Shown here: positions 1 to 11,037 of the stretch, piece after piece
Layout: each line of letters opens with the position of its first letter
Position numbering within the stretch: the stretch's first letter is position 1
Assembly: GCF_905475345.1 (NCBI RefSeq)
Contig: NC_066587.1
Span: 3,812,070 to 3,876,069, forward strand
DNA from: Vespula vulgaris
Taxonomy: Eukaryota; Arthropoda; Insecta; Hymenoptera; Vespidae
Direction: 5' to 3'
Length of the DNA stretch: 64,000 bases
The notes under the pieces: model-generated
Seen by the model: only the letters and a program-made list of their open reading frames with translations
Databases searched by the model: none
Told to the model about the DNA's origin: nothing
Made by a program: the position numbers and the translations under genes

Positions 1-2153
1 AGTTAATTAAGATATCAGTGTTATTATGTTACAAAATTCGTATAAACTCATATATAAATTTATTTCTTACGTTTAAAAACAAAATGATTCATTTAGACGA
101 CGAGTGATATAAATCAGTCTAGTAAAGCAAGGAACGATGCGGTACGAAGACACACGTACATACGCGTTTCTCTCTGTACGTATTTCTACCTTAACGAATT
201 CGCTCGAGCGTCCGATTTTCACGCTCCAACGAGTGATACCCAGAGTGCTGGATGTGCAACGAGATGTATGTCGGGTCCATGTACTCGCGTCAAACAGCGG
301 GCACCTGTGGTGCGCTACACACGCGCCAACACGTTTCTCGAGATAGTTTCGAAGCGGACGACACGGAGTAATTAATGCAGGAATTAACCCTCGAGGTTAA
401 TGATAAGCATTAACGACTAATCACCGGCTGTACGGTACTCAAACATTTACGTTCTCTCTCTTTCTTTCTATCACATGGACCAGATACGCTTTAAAGGACT
501 GGGAACAACGCCTCTTACTCCTTGGTCCACGCTCATTAGCGTGGTGATATCTTTTCGTTTGGTGTTTAAACGAGATAAAGTTGTAGCTCTCTCTATTGGA
601 TAGCAATATATAAGAAGATTAGATTAGAAATATCAAACTGTTTAACTTCCATTTTTCTTCAATAAGCAAGCAAGTAAGTAGGAAGAATTAATCGACGTTC
701 AAAATGGCACCTATAAAATTGAATTTATTTCTACTTAATTTTCAAGGATTACATTTTTGTGTTTTTTATTTTTATTTATTTATTTATTTATTTAATTCCT
801 TTTTTTAACCAATCACACCGGACTATTTTTCATGTATATAAGAATTTCACATCAGATCCAGTTGTGAAAGTTAATAGATAAATAATTCAAGTATCGAATC
901 TCGGAAAGATAAATTACTAATTTAATGCTGATAGTCGAATCCCTTCGTATCTTTAATTCGTTAAACGAAACCATTTGAAATCCGATAAAAGAGTCGGGCA
1001 GACAGAAGAGAAAAAGTTTTTCGTCGATGTAAAGATACAGTGCTTTTAGTGCACAGGAGCTTTAAGCTTTGAATACCAAATATCAGTTATCCGAATCGTA
1101 CATCTTTATTGCATGACAGTTTCCGTGCGTCGTAAAGTCCTACAGCTAGTTCGAAGTTATCGCGCACGTCGGATATCCGATACTCTCAGCAATGACATTA
1201 CGTTGACCAGCTTGAGTGCAAGCTCGTCTTTGTGTAAAGGTAGGTATGTGCACATGTGTATCATACCTATACGTGTATAGGAAGTATGATTTTCCATCAA
1301 GAAGCTTATCGAATTTCATACAGCGGAACCCACTCGACCGATCGCCACGCCTCTCTGTCCGGACTAATACGGCTAATTATTCGACCGATTGCGATCCGTT
1401 TACTCGGCTACACTTATCTGCTTTCAGCGATCAACCGCGAAGGCAAAGTAGCCTAGTGGCAGCGGCTACTACCCGGATATAAATTGTTTCTAAATTACAT
1501 TGGCTAGGGATCGATCGACGAATAAATAATATTTATCTCAGATTAATTGCGCAGTATTATAAATCGATGTTGATTCTTTGAGAAGAACCAAAGATATCTA
1601 TACCGTCTTTTTGATCGACCGATAATTTTAATATTTCCTTGATGTAATCTCTTTTTTATTTCCTTTAGTAAGTACAAAAAGAAGAAACAAATCGAATATA
1701 AAAATTAACCGTACGAACCTCAAGCACACTTTTCTATTATATTTTCTGTACTTAATATTCTTATTACTTTCATATTTTTAACGATGAATATCAGGAGTAC
1801 GGTTTATGTAGAATGTTTGGAAAATGCTTTTAATAATAATGATTCGATATTCTCGCGATTACGAAGCTTTCATATAAAAGCTGTGCAAATACGGGCTTGC
1901 GTGCATCGACAAACTCTCTTCCTTTCCCAACTATTTTAAAACGATATAACGTAACAGTCGACAGCTGACTAAAAAATATATTCGTTCCTCTCTACTCCCA
2001 TCGTTAGTTCGCTAGTAGAAAATTTCCTTAATTTTCTCAGGGTAAAATTGCCTTGGGGTACGATAGAAACAGGGTTAGATCCGCCTTCTACGTTGTAGTA
2101 TGTGTATATCCGACCGTTAAGCCACCCTGTTACCTTCTTAAAAGAGGGAAAAG

Positions 2154-2160
<7 letters not shown>
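1..2160. other. AT-rich non-genic stretch with a CpG-rich patch
   Basis: No supported gene. Positions about 130-430 are CpG-rich and hold a CGCTCGAGCG palindrome (201-210) and a 19-bp dyad (383-401). The rest is AT-rich with short homopolymers and a TTTA-type run near 770-795. A good isolated acceptor-like sequence (pyrimidine tract ending CTCAG at 2040) is followed by GGTAAAA, but no exon could be built from it. Confidence 0.7.
383..401. promoter_or_regulatory. 19-bp dyad ATTAACC-N5-GGTTAAT
   Basis: Perfect 7-bp inverted repeat (ATTAACC / GGTTAAT) around CTCGA, next to a TAATGATAAGCATTAACGACTAATC stretch split by several TAAT cores. It resembles a dimeric homeodomain-type site, although the half-sites face the opposite way from an HNF1 site. 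Regulatory function is inference. Confidence 0.3.

Positions 2161-2165
<5 letters not shown>

Positions 2166-2195
<30 letters not shown>
2166..2195. repeat. (GA)n microsatellite
   Basis: About 15 uninterrupted GA units followed by a G-rich purine tail to about 2220. ORFs through it (RERERE or SLSLSL) are artefacts. Confidence 0.97.
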
Positions 2196-2199
<4 letters not shown>

Positions 2200-3719
2200 G
2201 AGGGAGGGAACGGGAGAGAAGGTTGTATAGACGGTAAAGTAGAGATTCGTAGGGCGACGTGAAGTATGCACTTGACGCACGCAAGCCGAAATCTACCGTA
2301 CATAAGTTCCGTTCGTCACCCCATTCCACCCCCTACGGCATTTACGTGCCTCTACCCACCTTGGCAACCTGTTCCGGAATTCAACCCCTTTTCTCTTCGC
2401 CTTACGCTTTACTTTCTATATCGTCTAACTCGACGGCTGGTGCTTCATACAAAACCTAGTTTCTCTATATTTCTCCATTTTCCCTCCCCTTTCTTTTCTA
2501 TCCATCTCTTTCCTCAGAGATTCCTGCTTACAACCATTCACTTGAAGCGCATCACTTTCTTCGATCTATTACTACTTTTATCTACCTCTTTGGTCATTGA
2601 TATCAGGGGAACAAAATAGGTCGATCCGAGAAGACCAACTAGAGCTTTCTTGAAAGTGAATTAACCCTTTTGATCGAGAGTTGGAAGGCTTCTTTTTGAA
2701 TGTTTCGTTCCGATTTCTGGAAGTCCATTGGAAGGATTAGTCTATTTTAATGATACCAGCAAAAAATCGCAACTAGGTTTTAACGAGTTCTACTTTAAAG
2801 AGTTTTAGAACTGGATTTATAGTTTTACGTTAACTTTTCTAAAGTAAGATCGAGTAAAGGTTAATAACTATAAACTTTAATGCTACTTTATTACAGGGTT
2901 AAGAAATCCGATACTATCATCATCGAAGTGGAGCCATTAACAAATTTTTTTTAGAAAATGTTTATGATTAAAATATAGAGTCATCGCCATTTTTCATTGT
3001 CCATCGAGACAATGAAATGTATTCTCTCTCTTTCTCTCCATTTCTCTCGCGTTAACCATTTCAGTGACGCTCGAATTCGTAATTTCGTATCGTTTTAGGA
3101 AAATCGCAAGGAAAAAAAAATATTTGAACTACCAAGAGGAGTATGATTCAATGATAGTACATGAATCTTCCATCGTTAACAATAGAGACTATGCAATCTC
3201 GCGACAGAGTAGCCAGGTCAACCGTTACCCCCTGTGTTCGTTGGCAGATTAATTGGCAATCAGTGCATCGAAAACTACTTTCGTTAATTCGATAGAAATG
3301 GTTAGTTCATTCGAATCCGTTCGAATGTGTTGAACCGAATGATTGGATGGATGGTGAACGTGAGATGCACACACATACTACGTATGTTCGCTTCGTGGAA
3401 CACGACGAGGAAAATAAATAGTCTCTCCCTTTCTACAGAAAGTCTGTTCTTTTTAACCAGTCGGCTAGATGAATTTTTCGACACCGACACAACGTTCGAT
3501 TTATTATCCAATTTTATCTCGTCAATATGAACGACGGATTGCTCCTAGTACGTACACATGCATACATATGTAGATATGCTACACTTGATTGCGCAATCTA
3601 TTTTTGGAATAAAATATCGACAAGCGAATGCAGTTGTCCAAAGACTCTCTGATCTTTATTATAACGTCAAAAAATTGTTCCTTTTTCAAATGGTATTTAG
3701 ATAGACGAGCATATACATA

Positions 3720-3728
<9 letters not shown>

Positions 3729-3762
<34 letters not shown>
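3729..3762. repeat. (AC)n microsatellite
   Basis: About 17 uninterrupted AC units preceded by a short TA run. One of only two clear CA tracts in the window. Confidence 0.97.
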
Positions 3763-3767
<5 letters not shown>

Positions 3768-4230
3768 ACCGCATGAATTTTCATCGAAATTGTTCGTTTA
3801 GAATCATTAGAAAATGTTTAAGGAGAAAGAGTATTTTATATGTCTAAAGTGATAAATTATAGTTGGCGAACTATCGATAGGTAAGATAGGAGAAACGAGA
3901 CGATACAGGGAAAGAGAAATTGCGGTATCGCGGGATGAATGGAGCAAAGCGGACGACGCAATATTTCTCGAGAGGCAAGGGCCGAAACAAACGGCGTTAT
4001 GCCACGTCGCTGATCGTGGTCCATGACCTCGTAAAATGTCTGGAAACTTACGTAGGAGGAAACGTCAAAGTTAGTGAATGGGCCATTCAATGCACTGTGT
4101 CGCGTCCGGTCGAACCGGTCCTTGCGATCTCTCGTTATGTTTATCCGGCATGTTCACCATTGGCAGGCTGAAGAAATGCGAATCCGGATATACGGAAAAG
4201 CTGCAGAGAAAGAAAGAGAGAGAAAGAGAT

Positions 4231-4232
<2 letters not shown>

Positions 4233-4282
<50 letters not shown>
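4233..4282. repeat. (AG)n microsatellite
   Basis: About 25 AG units, preceded by interrupted AGAAAG purine sequence from about 4205. Confidence 0.97.
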
Positions 4283-4287
<5 letters not shown>

Positions 4288-4882
4288 TGAAAGAGTGAAA
4301 ACGGAACATCCGTTCGAGTGAGTTTCTCGTGAAACGCCGATTTTCTTCATCTCACACGGCATTGATCTGTCTCGACAGGAAGGGACGACCAACCAAGGTT
4401 CCTTTTCCTTTTAGGATGTCGTTTCGAGTCAATATGAAAATATTCGACGACAACGCCGCAGAATCGATAATTTTGATTGGAGAAAAAGCTGTCTATCTTC
4501 GTTTCCACGAATTATTAATCGTTTAAATTATTTAAATTAAATTTATTTAAATCTTTCATATCTTTCGTATCCAATGTCAAACAATTACAATCACTTGCGT
4601 ATTAATATTCTCGATCGGAAAAATAAATTCTGATACGTTTAATCATCATGTGTCAATTTGTGCTTTGCGTAATATGCATTAAATTTAATTTAAAAAACAG
4701 AACAAATAAGAAAGAAAGAAAAGAACGAATAATACCATACGTGTTGTAAGTACTTGATTGGAAATGGTAATTGGCAATAATTTCATTAAACCGTTTATGG
4801 TTTGTTCGTGTATCGTGATTAATGGTAATGTACTTACCCGTCGAAAACCCATGAAAATTCGTCGAACCATTTCGACGTCACG

Positions 4883-4885
<3 letters not shown>

Positions 4886-4928
<43 letters not shown>
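4886..4928. repeat. (AT)n microsatellite
   Basis: About 21 AT units continuing into mixed CATA/TACA repeats to about 4950. Confidence 0.97.
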
Positions 4929-4936
<8 letters not shown>

Positions 4937-5339
4937 TACATACATACATAAAACTAATTCTACATATGTATATCAATATGTATATTATCCCTTTGAGAAT
5001 AGACGGATTCGGCCGATGTTTCAAATTTGATTGCCTGTTGAAAAACTATCGATTAATGGAGTTGTTGATTACTCTTGAAATCGGAACAAAATAATCTACA
5101 TATAAAAATTTACATAAAAATCCATTTATTTATTTCACTTTAATATAGTTACATTTATGGATGCATATTAATATTACCTATATAATTTTATCTCTCTCTC
5201 TACATATACATATGCATATATTTTTTTTTTCTCAGATTTGGTCCATCCACAAAGACGACACTATAGAAGCATAGAAAGCTATACATATGTAGACATTATC
5301 CATAGTAGACGCCGATAAATGCATCGCGTGTAACGTTTA

Positions 5340-5480
5340 TTATGCACGCTTGGTAACTTGTTGCGGAACTGGAGCGAGCGTTACTACCTTCTCTCCGTCA
5401 TCGCTCGATAATTCCGAGAGCGTTGCGCTATCGAACGTTACGCGGAAATTTCTCTCTCGTAACTCGTATCTGTCCTTCTC
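5340..5480 (-). other. Candidate 3'-terminal coding segment, unrecognised
   Basis: On the minus strand an open frame with ordinary codon composition runs for about 45 codons to TAA. Its end includes the peptide ELSSDDGEKVVTLAPVPQQV. The stop region reads TAATAAACG, so an AATAAA polyadenylation-like hexamer overlaps it. This patch is richer in G+C than its flanks. Against it, the sequence just upstream on the minus strand is purine-rich with no convincing acceptor, and the plus strand is also partly open. No protein family is recognised. It could be a real last exon, a pseudogene fragment, or chance in a CpG-rich island. Confidence 0.12.
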
Positions 5481-6058
5481 CTTTACGCTCCCTACATATG
5501 TATGTATATTATATATACGTAATATACGCATGTACATAGACGTATAGTAAAAGCGGCCCTCGAATCGAGGCGATCGCATTTGTCTCGCGATTTTGCACGG
5601 CCATTACATCGCGGGCGAGATCGTCGACAAGCAATAGCCGTACACTTACGCTCTCCTACACCTTATCCTTATCTATTTCCTACCACCTACGCCTCGGACT
5701 CCAAGCTCCGGGAGATTTATCAAATGGAAAGCCGGTATCGTGCCGTTGAATCTCTAATTACGAACTTACTCCAACTATCCGAGACTCCGATTTTCTTCTT
5801 CTCTTCTTTTCTCTCTCTCTCTCTCTCTCTTTCTCCTACTTATCGAGCATCCAATCGAACATTTTCGTTACATCGACGTTAGAAATAATTCGATCTTAGC
5901 AATGTCGACCCGTTCGAACGATCGATCCAGTTTTTCTTTTTCAATCCTCGAACGTCGTACGAGATATTTTCGTTCGAACGACATTATGAATATTTCATTT
6001 GTTACGACGAAACATGTTTGATCGAATAATTCAATTTATTTCTTTGCTACAGAAAGAG

Positions 6059-6062
<4 letters not shown>

Positions 6063-6102
<40 letters not shown>
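6063..6102. repeat. (AG)n microsatellite
   Basis: About 20 AG units between AAGAGAAAC and GGAGAGAG. Confidence 0.97.
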
Positions 6103-6110
<8 letters not shown>

Positions 6111-7617
6111 ATATTGTTAAATTAAAATTATTGCCTTTCTCTCTTTCTCTCTTTCTCTCGGGTGACACGCATCGATTCGTCGTGGGCGTGGGTACAAGTT
6201 TCGAGTAGCCGTTTATCTCCAGAACATCTCGTTTCAATCGAATCCAGTTGGAGCGATTATTACGCCAGGCAATATCGTCGAGAAAAATCTCTTATTATAT
6301 TGTGGAGAATGATCTAGTAAGTTATTATTATTAGTAAATTTATTACATGGTAGCGGTTAGAACTTAACGACTCCCACAACCGAAACCAATTTTATCTTTT
6401 TCTATGGCGCTTGTATCGAATTTACGACGATTTCACGGTAAAGAAGTTCATACCGTGGCCGTCAAACTTTGTATGCGTTCCTTTGATTACGTCGAAAAGG
6501 TGATTTAAGCGCGTAATCCGCTTCGAAAAGCGAACTTTCGTCTTTGAGGCTTTCATCGCTTTCCGACTGGCTCCTTCCATCGATCGAAATCGTGGTCCTC
6601 CGTGTTAGCTCAAAGTACATCACTCCGTGAAACTTTTGTATTCGGCTTTCGGACAGAGGTTTAAGCGAGGATAAAAGGCCGATGGAATGGGTGAAATTGG
6701 AATTTGTATCCACTAGGAGTTCTTTTTATATCGTGAAACTGCTTCGAAAAACGATTCATCTTGTTTACTATATATATGTATAGAAAAGAGAGTTATCTTT
6801 TATCCGAAGAAAAACAATGGTACGATTAAAACAATTTTTATTACTATAGGTGTACAATAATCGAACGATTTACGAGAAAAAAATGATTCCTTTTAAACTC
6901 GACGATTAAAGAAATTTTCAAGTAAAATGTCTCTCTACTAAATACGCATAATATCTAATATTTACGGAAAAGAGGTTGTCCTTTGGATAATGGCTTCTAT
7001 CCACACCTCGCAAGCGTGATAAACGTTTCGATCGATTTTCGTTTCGTGTAGTGAGCGTAACGAAAAGGAAAAAATATAAAAAAGAGAATAAAAAGAGTAA
7101 GAACCTTCTGTGACAGAGAAAATTTTCACGTTCTCTGGCGTCGACGAAGCAAGAAGAAAAACAATAAAATGGAAAAGAAAAAGAGAGATGAACGCATTTA
7201 AGTCTTGCATAAAGCTTTTGTAAACCGCAAGGTTCGCTTTTAGCTCGCTTAAATACGACGCCGCCGGACTAACGAGCGTCTCGTCCGATGACTCCTTTCA
7301 ACGAAGGCGCTAGCACTAACAGCAACCAACAACGAAGACGAAGACGACGAAGAAGATGCAAGAGAGGGGTTAAGGATGGCTTTAACAGCGTTCTTTTCTT
7401 TTCCTTCGTAAATCCATGTTCGCCGCGATCTCTTGTTATTTATTTGACATGGATTTTAATTGTGCCGCGAAGGCGTTAAAATTAATTAGAACCACGTAGC
7501 ACTCCTTGAGGCCCCTTTAATGGCTGCGACACTCGACCGTCTCGTAGCTGTCGGGTTCTCCAGCCACCTCTATGAGCACCGCCATTGCCACGCTTATAAA
7601 ACGTCGACGATAGAATA

Positions 7618-7618
<1 letters not shown>

Positions 7619-7650
<32 letters not shown>
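7619..7650. repeat. (TC)n microsatellite
   Basis: About 16 TC units, then interrupted TGTCTC/TATCTC repeats to about 7675. Confidence 0.97.
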
Positions 7651-7657
<7 letters not shown>

Positions 7658-8799
7658 GTCTCTATCTCTCTCTTTAATAGTATTTTTTCTTTTTTCTCTA
7701 TCCGATACTCCGATACATGAAACCCAACAACTTCGATTTCGCTTGGTGATTTTCTGAATGGTTGCCTTGCTCAATAAATTTCTCTGGTAATGTTTATTTC
7801 TATTTATGGAAAGTGGTTGTGTTAGATCGTGTCGTCTTTTGAAAATAAAACGCGAGTTTCTCTCGTTAAAAGATAATTTTAGTTTCAGGGTCTCGGTGAC
7901 ATTAATTAATTAAAGAATTTTTCCTTAACTATCGGATTTATCGTTTTTTCAATTATTTTTTCTTTCTTTTCCTTTTCTTTTGTTTTTTCTTTTTCTTTTT
8001 GTTGCTTTTAAACGATCGTTGAAGAGATACTCAAGAGAAATAAAGAAAAAGAAAAAGAAAAGGAAAAAGAGAAGAAGCGTAACGAGTCGTGGAATCTTTT
8101 CCAATAACCTGTCTCCAAGGCTTACCAACATAATCAGAGCTCGTGCGGCGACGCTCGCATTTGCATATCGCGTCATCTTGCTACTTCCTTTCTTTCGGGA
8201 GCCACCGTCGCGAAATACGTAACACGCTTATTTAAGATAGCGCTACACGACGAAAGGGAGGGAGATATCGTGGAACGAGGAACACTTTATTATACTCCAA
8301 CAATCCTGATATCTACCTTCGTTCATCGTTTACAACGGAGTTCTACCAGGTAGAAATAAGCAGGAATAACGAATTTCGATTATTACTTCTTGCGAAAGAC
8401 AGTTAAAAAGAGAGAGAGAGAGACAGGAGACATATAGTAGTAGGGGTAAACGTCATTGTATACGATCACGATCGATCGATCTTCGAATTAACGTTAGCCT
8501 CGTTTGCACGTGTATGCACGCGTAAATCGCGGTGCACCGTACCCTATCGGCGTAAATTTTCCATTGACTCGAACTGTCACCCCCTCCCCCTTCACCATTC
8601 TAATGACGTGTGCGTAGGTTATATGCATTTGGAAGTTGGAATACGAAACGTTCTAAAAACAGTAGATACGCTCTAGTATGTTTTTTAGCCTTATTGATCT
8701 CTATCACGACATTATATATTTTCGATACAATTTTACGTTTTATCGTATATACATACAGAAAACTTCTATCAAATTATTATCAGTTATAATCAATTTTGT

Positions 8800-8802
<3 letters not shown>

Positions 8803-8844
<42 letters not shown>
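8803..8844. repeat. (AT)n microsatellite
   Basis: About 21 uninterrupted AT units. Confidence 0.97.
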
Positions 8845-8846
<2 letters not shown>

Positions 8847-9210
8847 TCCTCTTTCTCATCGTTCTCACTCTAGCTTTATTTCACGAAATTTAATTCGTTG
8901 AATTTTGGTTGAATTTCGCTTGAATTTTCGAAAGCAACGTCCTCAATAATTATTTACCCCATTACATCAGAATGAACGGAGTCATTACGATAAAGAAACT
9001 CGACTTTCGCAAAGAGATACGAGGACCAATAACGACGTCTCGTTACGATAATGACCAGTCCGCCCTCCGGTCATTGATTAACGATACAGGCGACGTTCAT
9101 TGCGAATGCTAGACGAATATAACTCTGTCGAGTATAATACCAAGTCGTTGGTATGCGTTTGAGCTTTTGTTCGATATAGGAAACGGAACAACGACGAGTG
9201 CGAATAACAC

Positions 9211-9295
9211 AGTGACGTCGTCGACGTCAACGACGTCGACAACGTGACGACGACAACGACGACAACGACAACGACAACAACAACGACGACAACGA

Positions 9296-9341
<46 letters not shown>

Positions 9342-9356
9342 ATCGACAACGACGAC
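9211..9356. repeat. (ACG)n / (CGT)n trinucleotide repeat region
   Basis: About 145 bp of ACG, AAC and GAC triplets. The perfect core is 9297-9341, about 15 units. The 5' part contains nested GTCGAC and GACGTC words. CpG-containing triplet repeats of this class are uncommon in eukaryotes, where CpG is usually lost by methylation and deamination. The ORFs through it (poly-V, poly-R, poly-S on the minus strand) are repeat artefacts. Confidence 0.95.
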
Positions 9357-9731
9357 TCTCCATGCCATCGAAAAGTCGAGCGTGGAGTAGAGTACGCTCG
9401 AGAGGATACCGAATGAATCGATAAAGGCACGAACTGGCGTGGGGTGGGCGTAGGCAGTTGTCGTACTACTCTCTCTCCTCTCTCTCTTTCTCCACTCACT
9501 CTCGCTTTCAAGTCGTTTTCCCTTTATTCGTCCTACCACCGACTCTTTTCTGTATTTGGCATTTCGCGTAGGACTGGTTTCCTACGACACCGATCACCTC
9601 TCTTTCTCTCTCTGTTCCTCCTTCGTTTATAGGCGCTTGTCTCCTTTTTTCTTTTTTCATTTTTCTTTTCTCGTCAATAAATTCTAGAAATTTAACGGGA
9701 CCACGCGAGAGCGATGATTCTTTGTGCGACA

Positions 9732-9734
<3 letters not shown>

Positions 9735-9766
<32 letters not shown>
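9735..9766. repeat. T homopolymer (32 nt)
   Basis: Uninterrupted run of T. It could be slippage, or the reverse complement of a retroposed poly(A) tail. No retroelement body was identified beside it. Confidence 0.95.
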
Positions 9767-9770
<4 letters not shown>

Positions 9771-10439
9771 CAAATATATATATTTTTCTTTCTTTTTGTT
9801 TGATATTATTAACATGTTTCTCCGAGAAAATCGTACTAAAAAGAGACTCGATCGTTTCGTAATAAATTTGACGTATATATTTGTGTATAATGATATTGTC
9901 AGCGAAGTTAAGATCGCGTACATATTCCGTAGGCATTAATGATGAAAGGAGGAGGTGTAGAGAAGGAATCGACAACGCGTTAAATGTTTGCTCGAACATA
10001 GAACAGAAACGATCTTGAATAAGCCGAGGAAAATAGTTTATTAGCGCGTTAGACGTTAGCATCCAAGAGTAAGCCGCGCATGATCTTCATCGTAAATAAT
10101 AAATTACCAAACGTCGTTTTGCACGACCCAAATAGCCAGTAGAAGAGAGCTCCACGAAGCTCTCCTTAAGATCGGCCAGTTTATGGGCCACTCGAGTTCG
10201 TGCCGATACTTACACCTTTCTCTTTTACCTACGCTTAGTGCCTGGAGAATATAATATAAATGTAATAGTCATGTTAGCGATAAAGAAATGAAAAATAAAG
10301 GAGAGAATAGGTAAAATGGATTAATAAAATAGATAGTAAATGTATTCATTTCGTTTCTTGTTACGTATGCACGAGCAACATTTAATAAAAAAATTAATCA
10401 CTAACGATAAAAAGAAAAAAAAGGTTAACAGAAAAAAAT

Positions 10440-10447
<8 letters not shown>

Positions 10448-10480
<33 letters not shown>
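10448..10480. repeat. (GA)n microsatellite
   Basis: About 16 GA units, preceded by AGAGAAA. Confidence 0.97.
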
Positions 10481-10484
<4 letters not shown>

Positions 10485-10499
10485 CGTTAGAAGCGATGC

Positions 10500-10830
10500 A
10501 TTGGCGCGAAAGAGTCGATTTTCGGGATTTGAATACTGACGACTACGGGTGGTCCGACGGTCAAACAAAAAAGAAATGTTAATTTTATCGGTCACCGAAT
10601 AAAACTACAAGCTGCTGCACGGAACATCGCCGGGATGGGCGTTGGAAGAAATCAGCTGGAAGTAATACGACATTTGCATGGGCGCTCGCGCGTGCTGGAA
10701 AAGGGCGGGAAGGAGGGCGCAGGTAAAAGGCGCGATAAAAGTTGATTAAACTCGTTTACGAGGCTTACGTACAGCCCGAGTTAATAATCGCTATTGCCGT
10801 TTAGCTTGTCTCTCCTGCGAAACTCGAGAG
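10500..10830. promoter_or_regulatory. CpG-rich candidate cis-regulatory module with an octamer
   Basis: A CpG-rich patch in AT-rich surroundings. It contains a perfect POU octamer ATTTGCAT (10672-10679), a CAGCTG E-box (10653-10658) and a GGGCGGG GC box (10703-10709), followed by GCGCGATAAAAG. Motif matches are seen directly. That they form an enhancer or promoter is inference. Confidence 0.3.
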
Positions 10831-10997
10831 GAGTGGAACATTTTTACCGTGTAAATTTATCCTTTTATTCCCTATGCGCGTTATTTTATGTCTATTTACT
10901 CTGCGTGGTGTTTTTTTAAAGATATTTTTTAAATTTATATCACGATTTATGATATCAAATGGAGCAGAGAACGTAATGAAACAATTTTAACTTCTGT

Positions 10998-11037
<40 letters not shown>

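Larger units (their letters stand above)
2200..5300. other. Non-genic stretch with CA, GA and AT microsatellites
   Basis: No supported gene. It contains a (AC)n tract, a long (AG)n tract, an (AT)n tract and scattered TC-rich patches near 2460-2520 and 3020-3050. ORFs here are short or made of simple sequence. Confidence 0.7.
5481..9200. other. Non-genic stretch, TC/GA-rich
   Basis: No supported gene. CpG-rich sequence continues to about 5640. Microsatellites lie at 6063-6102, 7619-7650 and 8803-8844, with A/G-only sequence near 8040-8075. The patch at about 8455-8640 is CpG-rich (GCACGTG, TGCACGCG words) and could be regulatory. Confidence 0.65.
9357..10500. other. Non-genic stretch with T homopolymer
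   Basis: A TC-rich patch lies near 9470-9500 and 9595-9680. A 32-nt T run is at 9735-9766. A (GA)n tract ends the stretch. No supported coding sequence: the long minus-strand ORF here is largely the poly-T run read as lysines. Confidence 0.65.

Noticed and set aside
9078..9539. Minus-strand 153-codon ORF with poly-valine and overlapping poly-R/poly-S ORFs
   Set aside because: All three frames of the (ACG)n tract are open; the products are homopolymers caused by the repeat.
9508..10062. 184-codon minus-strand ORF, the longest in the window
   Set aside because: It depends on the T homopolymer read as lysines, and the rest shows no recognisable domain, initiation or splice context.
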